Positions 40,035-51,965 of a stretch of 64,000 bases of DNA are shown piece by piece. This DNA comes from Malaciobacter molluscorum LMG 25693 (GTDB lineage: Bacteria > Campylobacterota > Campylobacteria > Campylobacterales > Arcobacteraceae). Position 1 is the stretch's first letter. Each line of letters starts with the position of its first letter. A model generated the notes under the pieces. That model did not search any database. It worked only from the letters and a program-made list of their open reading frames with translations, and was not told the origin of the DNA. Location of the stretch: the NCBI RefSeq assembly GCF_003544935.1, contig NZ_CP032098.1, positions 186,001 to 250,000 of the forward strand, given 5' to 3'. A program made the position numbers and the translations under genes.

Positions 40035-40063
40035 TTGACAAATAAAAAAAAATATAATATAAT
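40035..40063 (+). promoter_or_regulatory. Promoter of the tRNA cluster
   Basis: TTGACA (40035-40040), 17-base spacer, TATAAT (40058-40063): perfect consensus. It is followed by TCCGTCC, almost the same discriminator as the rRNA promoter (TCCCGTCC). A second TATAAT frame at 40053 gives a 12-base spacer and is unlikely. Confidence 0.9.
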
Positions 40064-40104
40064 TCCGTCCTCTTTTTGAGAGAAACAACTTAAAAAGTTA
40101 ATGT

Positions 40105-40182
40105 CGGGGCGTAGCGCAGTCTGGTTAGCGCACCTGGTTTGGGACCAGGGGGCCGGAGGTTCGAATCCTCTCGCCCCGACCA
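40105..40182 (+). tRNA. tRNA-Pro (TGG)
   Basis: Full cloverleaf: acceptor CGGGGCG with CGCCCCG, anticodon loop TTTGGGA (anticodon TGG), T-arm GGTTCGAATCC, A discriminator and encoded CCA. First of the cluster. Confidence 0.97.
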
Positions 40183-40195
40183 TTTTTTTATTTAT

Positions 40196-40273
40196 GGTGG
40201 GTATAGCTCAGCTGGTTAGAGCATCGGGTTGTGGTTCCGAGGGCCGTGGGTTCGAATCCCATTACCCACCCCA
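40196..40273 (+). tRNA. tRNA-His (GTG)
   Basis: Anticodon loop TTGTGGT. The extra G(-1) at 40196 pairs with C73, the identity element of tRNA-His; acceptor GTGGGTA with TACCCAC; encoded CCA. Confidence 0.97.
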
Positions 40274-40288
40274 TTTTTTATAATTTAT

Positions 40289-40365
40289 GCGTCTGTAGCT
40301 CAGCTGGATAGAGCACACGCCTTCTAAGCGTGCGGTCAAAGGTTCGAATCCTTTCAGGCGTACCA
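40289..40365 (+). tRNA. tRNA-Arg (TCT), copy 1
   Basis: Anticodon loop CTTCTAA, T-arm GGTTCGAATCC, A discriminator and encoded CCA. First acceptor pair is G-U. Identical in all 77 bases to the copy at 40511. Confidence 0.97.
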
Positions 40366-40368
40366 CTT

Positions 40369-40453
40369 GCGGATGTGGTGAAATTGGTAGACACGCCAGA
40401 CTTAGGATCTGGTGCCTCACGGTGTGGAGGTTCGAGTCCTCTCATCCGCACCA
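40369..40453 (+). tRNA. tRNA-Leu (TAG)
   Basis: Class II tRNA of 85 bases with a long variable arm (TGCCTCACGGTGT). Acceptor GCGGATG with CATCCGC, anticodon loop CTTAGGA, encoded CCA. Only three bases after tRNA-Arg. Confidence 0.97.
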
Positions 40454-40456
40454 CTA

Positions 40457-40507
40457 AAAGCCTTATATGAATGATTTCTTATCATTTATGTAAGGCTTTC
40501 TTTTTTT
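40457..40507 (+). terminator. Terminator inside the tRNA cluster
   Basis: 19-base arms (AAAGCCTTATATGAATGAT with ATCATTTATGTAAGGCTTT, two wobble pairs), five-base loop, then C and seven T. It lies between tRNA-Leu and the second tRNA-Arg. Confidence 0.9.
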
Positions 40508-40510
40508 AAT

Positions 40511-40587
40511 GCGTCTGTAGCTCAGCTGGATAGAGCACACGCCTTCTAAGCGTGCGGTCAAAGGTTCGAATCCTTTCAGGCGTACCA
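40511..40587 (+). tRNA. tRNA-Arg (TCT), copy 2
   Basis: Identical to copy 1. It begins four bases after the T-run of a strong terminator, with no visible promoter of its own. Confidence 0.96.
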
Positions 40588-40863
40588 CTTATTTAATAAT
40601 CAGTTTTTTAATCATGAAATATAATTGTTTTAACTTAATTGTTAAAGTTTTTATTTTACTTTTCAGTCAAGATATAGTTAAAGAAAGACTTAAAAAAAGG
40701 GAAAGCTTGAAAAGTTTCAATAAGATATGAAAAAAATAGAATAAAAAAAGAATGCAAAATAATAATAGAGGATAAAGAAGGGGAGAAAAGGGTGATAAGA
40801 GTAGAGAAAAGAGGGTGGAACAGTGCGATTTTCAAAATTTAAGCTTTTATTAAGTTGTAGCTC

Positions 40864-40892
40864 TTGACAAAGAGGGGAAAAGAGACTATAAT
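40864..40892 (+). promoter_or_regulatory. rRNA operon promoter
   Basis: TTGACA (40864-40869), 17-base spacer, TATAAT (40887-40892): perfect consensus, about 190 bases before 16S. The GC-rich TCCCGTCC that follows is typical of stringently controlled stable-RNA promoters. Confidence 0.93.
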
Positions 40893-40935
40893 TCCCGTCC
40901 AAATTCGCTGAGGCCGGAAGGAAGAAAGTGAAGAG

Positions 40936-40945
40936 TTCTTTAACA
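40936..40945 (+). promoter_or_regulatory. boxA antitermination element in the rRNA leader
   Basis: TTCTTTAACA closely matches the bacterial rRNA boxA (TGCTCTTTAACA), the NusB/S10 loading site. It lies about 45 bases after the promoter, where it is expected. Confidence 0.75.
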
Positions 40946-40966
40946 GAGAAGTTTGGTAAAGATAAG

Positions 40967-40992
40967 TAATCTTTATAAACTGAATATACTAG
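40967..40992 (+). other. Leader arm of the 16S processing stem
   Basis: These 26 bases are complementary to 42646-42671 in the 16S-23S spacer, with one mismatch. The pair would enclose 16S as in the RNase III stem of other bacteria. Confidence 0.85.
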
Positions 40993-41084
40993 ATATATAA
41001 AAAACAAGAAGAAATAAAAATTCTTCGTCTATAACACGAGTAATTAAGAGATTAATTAGTCAGAGAATTAAACATTCAAAAAAT

Positions 41085-42602
<1,518 letters not shown>

Positions 42603-42610
42603 AGAGAAGA

Positions 42611-42636
42611 CTAGATAAGATTCGATTCTTATCTAG
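42611..42636 (+). other. Perfect hairpin in the 16S-23S spacer
   Basis: CTAGATAAGA, loop TTCGAT, TCTTATCTAG: ten perfect pairs, 9 bases after 16S. It lies inside the predicted 16S processing stem. The spacer (42603-42885) carries no tRNA gene. Confidence 0.7.
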
Positions 42637-42645
42637 CAAAAAGAT

Positions 42646-42671
42646 CTAGGATATTCAGTTTATAAAGATTA
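42646..42671 (+). other. Spacer arm of the 16S processing stem
   Basis: Complementary to the leader arm 40967-40992 in 25 of 26 positions. Confidence 0.85.
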
Positions 42672-42885
42672 TTTGAAAGAGTAATCAAGTTATTTAAAAA
42701 TATAATGTTAAAGTCTAAATTTTTCTAAGAAATAACAATTTCAAAGATAAAAAGAAAGAACACAACTATTTTATTAAATTTAATAAGATAGTAGCCAAGG
42801 AATAATTATCAAGGTAAAATAATAGAGATATTGTTTTATAAAAGGTACCCTGGAGAAATCGTAAGATTTTTTTAGGCTAACTTAA

Positions 42886-45800
<2,915 letters not shown>

Positions 45801-45932
45801 TAACTTGGTTTACTATCTTATTAAGTTTACTAAGTAGTTGTGTTAGTTATTGAAAGAAGAAAAAGACTTTAATATAAAAGAGCTCATAAGAATGTGAGTA
45901 TAGAGTGAATGATAAGTTCATTGTATACTCAT

Positions 45933-46052
45933 ATTGCTGGTGGAAAAAGCGAAGTGGAAATACCCAGCTCCATTCCGAACCTGGAAGTCAAGCACTTCAG
46001 CGCTGATAATACTGCACCTTTCAGGTGTGGAAACGTAGGTCTCTGCCAGCTT
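45933..46052 (+). rRNA. rrf: 5S ribosomal RNA
   Basis: Identical to 2944-3063, with the same spacing to 23S and terminator. Confidence 0.95.
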
Positions 46053-46067
46053 TTGAGTTTTATTTTT

Positions 46068-46119
46068 AGGTTTAGTTATTTATACTTTTTTCTAGTATTC
46101 TTAACTAAGCCTTTTTTTT
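46068..46119 (+). terminator. rRNA operon terminator
   Basis: Same 11-bp stem, long loop and T-run as at 3079-3130. Confidence 0.85.
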
Positions 46120-46291
46120 TACCTCCTTTCACCTCCTCTTTCACCCTTTTATTTTTTTTTATCTCCTTTTTTGTTTTTTTACTCTTATTTAATAAATATT
46201 ACTATTATTATTTGTAGATTTAAAACAATTAGGTTATAATAAATAATAACTATTTATAATTGTATTGTAATATTTTATAGGGAGAGCAATA

Positions 46292-47089
46292 ATGGAATCA
46301 ATATTAAAAGATTTGGTTGTACTATATGTTGAAGATCAAAAAGAAGCGCAAACAGAATTAAAACATGTTTTTGATAAAACTTTTAAAAAAACAATTATTG
46401 CAAATAATGGAGAAGAGGGGTTAAAACTTTTTTTAAGTCATAAAAAAAGAAATTATAATATAGATATTATAATTACAGATATAACAATGCCAAAGCTTAA
46501 TGGTATTGAAATGATTAAAGAAGTTAAAAAATATGATAATAATGTAAAGTTTGTTTTAACAACAGCATATACTGATGTAGAGTATCTATTAGAAGCAATT
46601 GAACTAGGAGTTACTGCATACATAGTTAAACCTATAAATATATTAAAATTACTAGAAAAAATAGAGTGTGCTTATAAAGAAAAAATTGATAATGATAAAT
46701 TAAATAGTATTATATTGAAGATGAAAGAGCATAATATTAAAAATATTGATGACTTCTTTACTCTATTAGACGATAGTAAAAAAGAAAATAGTGATAATAT
46801 TGAGTTATCAGATGGATTTACTTATAATCATAAAAATAAAGTACTATTAAAAGAAGGGAAAGTTATAACTTTAGTAAATCAGGAAATATTATTATTGGAA
46901 TATTTTATTCAAAATCCTAATAAAATATTAACATATGATGAATTATTAGAGGCTATAACTGTAAATACTACAAATACAAGTTTAAACAATCTAAGAACAG
47001 TTATAAAATCATTAAGAAAAAAATCATCTAGAGAATTAATTACTAATTTATCTGGCGTAGGATATAAATTAATTTTAAATAAAAAATAA
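46292..47089 (+). CDS. Orphan OmpR-family response regulator
   Basis: 265 residues. Receiver domain (about 8-125) with acidic ED (14-15), phospho-acceptor Asp63 in ITDITMPKLNG, and Lys in YIVKPINI; a linker of about 50 residues; a C-terminal winged helix (LVNQEILLLEYFIQNPNKILTYDELLEAI, LRTVIKSLRKK, GVGYKLILNKK). The C-terminal half is typical of Trans_reg_C domains in Arcobacter-type regulators. No kinase gene is adjacent. A TATAAT at 46235 and GGGAG before the ATG give a simple promoter and ribosome site. Confidence 0.88.
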   Translation: MESILKDLVVLYVEDQKEAQTELKHVFDKTFKKTIIANNGEEGLKLFLSHKKRNYNIDIIITDITMPKLNGIEMIKEVKKYDNNVKFVLTTAYTDVEYLLEAIELGVTAYIVKPINILKLLEKIECAYKEKIDNDKLNSIILKMKEHNIKNIDDFFTLLDDSKKENSDNIELSDGFTYNHKNKVLLKEGKVITLVNQEILLLEYFIQNPNKILTYDELLEAITVNTTNTSLNNLRTVIKSLRKKSSRELITNLSGVGYKLILNKK

Positions 47090-47188
47090 AAAAGTGATAT
47101 ATACTTAATTTTAAATAAAATAGACTTCTATAAAGTAATAATATATTTATAACATAATATAATTTTTATAATCTATGGGAGGTTTATC

Positions 47189-47557
47189 ATGCCAAACGTA
47201 AAACAAATAGAAGAACTAAAAAATATCTTGTTAGATAGAAAGAAGAAATTGTTATTAAGTATTAGTAATAATAGGGATAATATTGATCTATTAAAAGAAC
47301 AAGATATTAGAGATGATTTGGATTATGCAGAAGTTATATCAGATTCTTTTACTGAAGGTATGATAGTAAATCATCATAGTAAAGAATTAAATGAAATAGA
47401 TTTAGCTTTAAAGAAGATGAATGAAGGAACATATGGTATTTGTGATATGTGTTCTGTTGTTATACCAATTGGTAGATTAAGAGCAAAACCTTTTGCAAAG
47501 TATTGTACTGAATGTAGAAGTGTTTTTGAAAAAGAGGAGAATAAAAAACTTAAATGA
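47189..47557 (+). CDS. dksA: DksA/TraR-type zinc-finger protein
   Basis: 122 residues. N-terminal coiled-coil (about 5-75, with acidic DDLDYAEVISD near its tip) and C-terminal zinc finger CDMCSVVIPIGRLRAKPFAKYC..C with all four cysteines. It has the length of short DksA proteins that bind the RNA polymerase secondary channel and modulate stable-RNA promoters with ppGpp. GGGAGG precedes the ATG. Its stop overlaps truD (ATGA). Confidence 0.9.
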   Translation: MPNVKQIEELKNILLDRKKKLLLSISNNRDNIDLLKEQDIRDDLDYAEVISDSFTEGMIVNHHSKELNEIDLALKKMNEGTYGICDMCSVVIPIGRLRAKPFAKYCTECRSVFEKEENKKLK

Positions 47558-48555
47558 TTCAAAGATTATATAATATTGATAACAAAGAATTAAATTTCTC
47601 TTTTTCTCAAAATGAAGAAGATTTTATTGTAGAAGAAATACCAATAAAATTTTCAAATAAAGGTAATTTCTTAATTTTAAAAATAAAAAAAAGAAATTTA
47701 AGTACTTGGGATTTAATTACTATTTTATCAAGAAATTTAAATTTATATGAAAATGAAATAGGTTATGCAGGATTAAAAGATAAACATGCAACTACTATAC
47801 AATATATTTCAATTCCTAAAAAATATTCTAAAGATATAAAAAAATTTAAGAATAAAAGAGTTGAAATTTTAGATACTTTTTTGCATAATAATAAATTAAA
47901 TATTGGAGATTTGATATCTAATAGATTTCTTATAAATTTAAAAAATGTTGATTTTATTACATTAAATAAAATAGAAAAAAATATAAAAACAATTTTAAAA
48001 ATTGGTATGCCAAATTATTTTGGTTTTCAGCGTTTTGGTAAAGATGTAGATATTAATTTAGAAAAAGCAAAAGATTTAATTGAAAATAAGATTTTTATAA
48101 AAGATAGAAAATTAGAAAAAATGTTACTTAGTGCATATCAAAGTAATTATTTTAATGCATGGTTAGTTGAAAGATTAAAAATAAATAAAAATAGATTTGA
48201 ATTATTAAATGGAGATATATTTAGAAATAAAATAGAAAATAAATTTTTTACAGTAAAAAAAATAAATAAAACAATTGAGGAAGATTTTATATTAAATAAA
48301 ATTATTCCCACTGGATTACTTCCTGGTAATAAAGTTTTTAGATCAATTCTTAAAGCGAGACAATTAGAAGAAAAATTTGATAATAATGATATATATGAAA
48401 AAGGTTATAGAAGAGATGCAATAATCTTTCCAAAAGTATTAAATATAAAATATAATAAAGAAACGAAAATTTGTAATTTAGATTTTATTTTACCAAAAGG
48501 TTCTTATGCTACTGTATTTATTGAAAATATAGCAAATAAAAATTTTAATTTTTAA
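47554..48555 (+). CDS. truD: tRNA pseudouridine(13) synthase TruD
   Basis: 333 residues. Catalytic Asp in GYAGLKDKHATTIQYIS (about 70-86), NRFLINLKNV, NYFGFQRFGKD and LLSAYQSNYFNAWLVERL, all typical of TruD. It modifies U13 in tRNA-Glu in E. coli. Coupled to the dksA-like gene by ATGA. Its last 11 bases overlap the end of the convergent lipoprotein gene. Confidence 0.94.
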   Translation: MIQRLYNIDNKELNFSFSQNEEDFIVEEIPIKFSNKGNFLILKIKKRNLSTWDLITILSRNLNLYENEIGYAGLKDKHATTIQYISIPKKYSKDIKKFKNKRVEILDTFLHNNKLNIGDLISNRFLINLKNVDFITLNKIEKNIKTILKIGMPNYFGFQRFGKDVDINLEKAKDLIENKIFIKDRKLEKMLLSAYQSNYFNAWLVERLKINKNRFELLNGDIFRNKIENKFFTVKKINKTIEEDFILNKIIPTGLLPGNKVFRSILKARQLEEKFDNNDIYEKGYRRDAIIFPKVLNIKYNKETKICNLDFILPKGSYATVFIENIANKNFNF

Positions 48556-49129
48556 GTTTGCTATATAGTCTGTTTGATAAATCATTTATTATTTCATTAA
48601 ATAGTATATTTTCACTTTTTACAAAATCATATGGTTGTAAACTTATATTTTTTAATGATTTATCGTAAAAGTATGTATCAAATAACTTTTTATCTTTATA
48701 TATTTCAAATTTTATACTAAGAATTGCATAAGATATATTGTTTTTAATTTTGTTTTCTATTTTATATATATGCGTATTTATTGAATAATTTGCTTTTTCT
48801 TTATTAGGATAAATATATGTAGTATTAAAGAGTCCATTTTTATCAAAACTACTCATTAATTCTTGATGAATGATTAAATTAGGAATATCACTCCATTTAT
48901 TTTTAATATAAGATTCAACTTTATATTCTTGTGTACTATAAATCATATCAGTTGTATTATAAATAGGATTTATTGTTGGTTTGTTGATAATAATAGTTTT
49001 ATTAATAGTATTATATTTCTTTAAATTATCATATTTCAGAGTATATTTGTTTAAAGTATAAGTTGTTTGTTTTAAACTACAAGCATTAAAAGTTATTAAT
49101 ATTAGTATTAATAAGATAATATTTTTCAT
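48545..49129 (-). CDS. Mla/PqiC-type auxiliary lipoprotein
   Basis: 194 residues. Signal with lipobox FNAC (Cys17). The rest resembles the ABC-transport auxiliary component family (PF03886-like): KYTLKYDNLKKYNT near the start, STQEYKVESYIKNKWSDIPNLIIHQELMSSF, then a long beta-rich part. It directly follows mlaD (no gap). Likely an outer-membrane anchor of the MCE lipid-transport system. The C-terminal end overlaps truD by 11 bases. Confidence 0.75.
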   Translation of the reverse strand: MKNIILLILILITFNACSLKQTTYTLNKYTLKYDNLKKYNTINKTIIINKPTINPIYNTTDMIYSTQEYKVESYIKNKWSDIPNLIIHQELMSSFDKNGLFNTTYIYPNKEKANYSINTHIYKIENKIKNNISYAILSIKFEIYKDKKLFDTYFYDKSLKNISLQPYDFVKSENILFNEIINDLSNRLYSKLKN

Positions 49130-50053
49130 TTATTCTCCTGGTCCTAATTTTTTTATCTCTTTTTTAAATATAATATCACTTGGACTATTTGATATATTTT
49201 CAATTAGATTTTGTGTTTTTATAACTGTATCTTCTAACGTATCCAATGTTCTATTCATTTTATATATAGTATCTTCTGATATTGATTTTATATCATAAGT
49301 TCCTTTTTTAATCTCATCTGTTAATGTATTAGATAAAAGTTTAATACTATTTGCTGCATTATTGACTTGCTGTGCAGCATTTGACATATTCTTAAAAGAA
49401 TTTGTCCCTTTTGTTGTAATATTATTTATATTAATAAGTATTTCATTTAATGATTTTTCTTTACTTATTATATATTTAGAGAACTTCTCAATATTTTGTG
49501 TAATTTGTTGGGTTTTATTTAATATTTGAGAAATATTATTTAAATTCTTATTATTAAAAAGTTTTTTCATTTGAATAAGAACTTCATTTATTTGTTTTGA
49601 AATACTTTCTGTACTGTTTTCTAAAGATGCAAAAACAGATATTTTTGCTTTAATTACTTTTTCTCCCGAGCTATTTTCTTCTAATAATTCTGAAGATTTA
49701 CTACCACCTTTTAATTCTATGTATTTTAAACCTGTAAGACCTAATGTTCCTAATGTTGCAAAGTTATCCTCTTTTATTGGAGTTCCTTTATCAACTTTGA
49801 TATTTATTTGTATTTGTTCCGAATTATTAGGATTTATTTTTATTTCTTCAACTTTTCCTACTTCTACACCTTTAAATTTAACAGCAGATTCTACATTTAA
49901 TCCAGAAACAGATTCATTTATATATATTACATAGTGATCTGATTTTACATTTTCTAATCCAAATTTACCTAACCAAAAAATAAAAGTGAGAAGTAAAATA
50001 AAAAAAGAGATTACAAATATTCCTATTTTATAATAATTAACTTTTGTGTCCAT
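49130..50053 (-). CDS. mlaD: MlaD-like MCE-domain protein
   Basis: 307 residues. N-terminal membrane anchor (about 8-28), MCE domain (about 38-120: VSGLNVESAVKFKGVEVGKVEEI, ATLGTLGLTGLKYIELKGG), then a long helical region with coiled-coil character (about 150-290, Asn/Lys/Ile rich). Periplasmic lipid-binding subunit of an ABC lipid-transport system. AAGGAT precedes the ATG, which lies 17 bases inside the ATPase gene. Confidence 0.9.
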   Translation of the reverse strand: MDTKVNYYKIGIFVISFFILLLTFIFWLGKFGLENVKSDHYVIYINESVSGLNVESAVKFKGVEVGKVEEIKINPNNSEQIQINIKVDKGTPIKEDNFATLGTLGLTGLKYIELKGGSKSSELLEENSSGEKVIKAKISVFASLENSTESISKQINEVLIQMKKLFNNKNLNNISQILNKTQQITQNIEKFSKYIISKEKSLNEILININNITTKGTNSFKNMSNAAQQVNNAANSIKLLSNTLTDEIKKGTYDIKSISEDTIYKMNRTLDTLEDTVIKTQNLIENISNSPSDIIFKKEIKKLGPGE

Positions 50054-50795
50054 TTTTATCCTTTTTTATTGTTAGAAAATCTTCTAAAAATGAATCATTT
50101 TTATCTAATGCCATTTGAATATTCCCTTCAAAAGCTATTTTTGTATCTTTTAGTATAATAAATCTATCTAGTGTATGTTTAATTGTTGTTAAATCATGAG
50201 TAATTACTATTATAGTTAAGTTTAACATTTTTTTTAGATTTAATATAAGTTCATTGAATTGTTCAGCGCTTGAAGGATCAAGTCCACTTGTGGGTTCATC
50301 TAAAAATAAAACTTTTGGTTCTATTGCAATTGCTCTTGCTAGTGCAACTCTTTTTTTCATTCCACCACTTAGTTCAGAGGGATACAAAAAAGCATGCTCC
50401 TCTTTTAGTCCTACAAGTTTCAAATTTGTTAATGCTATCTTTTCAATTAAATCATATGGTAAATTTGTATATTCTTTTAACATAACTTCAATATTTTCTA
50501 AAACATTTAAAAAAGAGAAAAGTGCTCCAAATTGAAAAAGATATGAAAAATCATTTTTTAATTGTTGAGATTCTTCTATTGATAAATTTGATATATCCTT
50601 ATTTAAAAATAGGATTTTCCCTTTTTGTATTTTTTGAAGCATTACTATTTGTCTTATTATTGTAGTTTTGCCAGATCCACTTCCTCCTAAAATACCAAAG
50701 ATTTCACCTTCATTTATTTCAAAAGATATATTATTATGAATAGTTCTATCATCAAATTTTGTAGTAAGATTTTCTACTTTTATTATATCCATCAT
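50037..50795 (-). CDS. mlaF: MlaF-like ABC transporter ATPase
   Basis: 252 residues with all ABC motifs: Walker A GGSGSGKTT (about 36-44), Q-loop LFQFGALF, signature LSGGMKKRVALARA, Walker B VLFLDEPTSGLDP and switch His in VITHDL. The GALF after the Q-loop is characteristic of MlaF. It overlaps mlaE (ATGATG start with the mlaE stop) and mlaD. Confidence 0.94.
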   Translation of the reverse strand: MMDIIKVENLTTKFDDRTIHNNISFEINEGEIFGILGGSGSGKTTIIRQIVMLQKIQKGKILFLNKDISNLSIEESQQLKNDFSYLFQFGALFSFLNVLENIEVMLKEYTNLPYDLIEKIALTNLKLVGLKEEHAFLYPSELSGGMKKRVALARAIAIEPKVLFLDEPTSGLDPSSAEQFNELILNLKKMLNLTIIVITHDLTTIKHTLDRFIILKDTKIAFEGNIQMALDKNDSFLEDFLTIKKDKNGHKS

Positions 50796-51877
50796 ATACC
50801 ACTTTCAGTTAATATCACAGAAAAAATTGCATTTAATGCAATAACTGTGAAAATTGCATTTACTACACTAATTGTAGTATATTTACCTATACTTGTAGTA
50901 TTGTTCTGTACTTGAAAACCTCTATAACAGCCAATAATTGCAATTACAATACCAAAAAATGATGATTTAATTACTCCAATTAAAAAATGTTTTAATTCAA
51001 CTTCTTGGTACATTCTATTGATAAATTCATGAAATGTAATTTTTAAATCAAAAAAAGCAACAATCATTCCTGAAAAAACAGATATTGCATCAGCAAAAAA
51101 AACAAGAAGAGGTAAAGATATAAAAAGTGCAAAAACTCTTGGCAATGTTAAAAAAATTGTAGGTTCAAAACCCATTGTTTTCATTGCATCAACTTCTTCT
51201 GTTATTTGCATTGCTCCAATTTGAGCTGTATATGAACTTGCTGTTCTTCCCGCGATTACAATTGCTGTAACCAAAGGAGCTATTTCTCTAAACATTGTAA
51301 TACAAACCATTTCTACAATATATATATTTCCACCAAATTTTTCTAATTGTACAGCACCTTGGTAAGCTATAACTATTCCAACTAAAAATGATGTTAATGC
51401 AATAATACTTATCGCACTTATTGCAGAAGTCTCTATTGATTTTAGTATTTCATTAAATCTAATTTTTTTAGGATTTAAAATTGTATAAAAGAAAAAAAAG
51501 AATAATTTTCCAAAAAAGTATATAAATTGATTTAATTCAATAATCTTTTCATATGTTGATTTACCAAGTTTTTCTAAGTAATTAAGAGAATTTCTTTTTT
51601 TTATATTTTTATTTGAGATATAATGTTTTTTATAATATTCAATTTGATCTGTGAATTTATCTTTATTAGTAATGTTTATATTATTTAGTGAAATTAAATA
51701 TATAGTCGCAATAGAATCAATTTTTTTTAAATGTTCTAAATTAAACTCTAGAAAAATATATTTCTTTTTATTAAGGTATTTTATAAGTTGAGGCAGGGTG
51801 AATTTGTCTAAAGTTCCATATAGAGTGATTTTTAAAGTTTCATTATATAAAATTGGTTTAAAATCAAAACTTTGCAA
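50792..51877 (-). CDS. mlaE: MlaE-like permease with N-terminal STAS-like domain
   Basis: 361 residues, about 100 more than E. coli MlaE. The first about 100 residues look like a STAS domain (ITLYGTLDKFTLPQLIKYL, FLEFNLEHLKKIDSIATIYLISL), which in E. coli is the separate protein MlaB. The rest is a MlaE permease: FLVGIVIAYQGAVQLEKFGG, REIAPLVTAIVIAGRTASSYTAQIGAMQITEEVDAM and RVFALFISLPLLVFFADAISVF. Starts with TTG after AAAGG. First gene of the mlaE-mlaF-mlaD-lipoprotein operon. MlaC is not present here. Confidence 0.9.
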   Translation of the reverse strand: MQSFDFKPILYNETLKITLYGTLDKFTLPQLIKYLNKKKYIFLEFNLEHLKKIDSIATIYLISLNNINITNKDKFTDQIEYYKKHYISNKNIKKRNSLNYLEKLGKSTYEKIIELNQFIYFFGKLFFFFFYTILNPKKIRFNEILKSIETSAISAISIIALTSFLVGIVIAYQGAVQLEKFGGNIYIVEMVCITMFREIAPLVTAIVIAGRTASSYTAQIGAMQITEEVDAMKTMGFEPTIFLTLPRVFALFISLPLLVFFADAISVFSGMIVAFFDLKITFHEFINRMYQEVELKHFLIGVIKSSFFGIVIAIIGCYRGFQVQNNTTSIGKYTTISVVNAIFTVIALNAIFSVILTESGI

Positions 51878-51965
51878 AACTTTAGCCTTTTTTATGTATA
51901 CAATTATTCTATAATCTTTTGACTAAATAAAAGATATAGAATAATTTAAAAGAACAGCAGAGTAA

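Larger units (their letters stand above)
40588..41084 (+). other. Gene-free region: upstream region and leader of the rRNA operon
   Basis: Contains a weak hairpin (TTTAAC/GTTAAA, 40629-40646, followed by GTTTTTTATTTT), a purine-rich stretch (about 40730-40820), an A/T-rich tract before the -35 box that could act as an UP element, the promoter at 40864, boxA and the leader arm of the 16S processing stem. ORFs on either strand here look non-coding. Confidence 0.7.

Noticed and set aside
40101-40283. ORF across tRNA-Pro and tRNA-His, and one antisense at 39959-40183
   Set aside because: Typical false ORFs produced by tRNA sequences.
40786-40795. AAAAGGGTGA upstream of the rRNA promoter is complementary to TCACCCTTTT after 5S
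   Set aside because: Ten bases between low-complexity purine and pyrimidine tracts; the upstream word lies before the promoter, so it would not be in the same RNA.
40717-41007. 96-codon antisense ORF over the rRNA promoter and leader
   Set aside because: Overlaps a perfect-consensus promoter, boxA and the processing stem; composition is that of the purine-rich strand read backwards.
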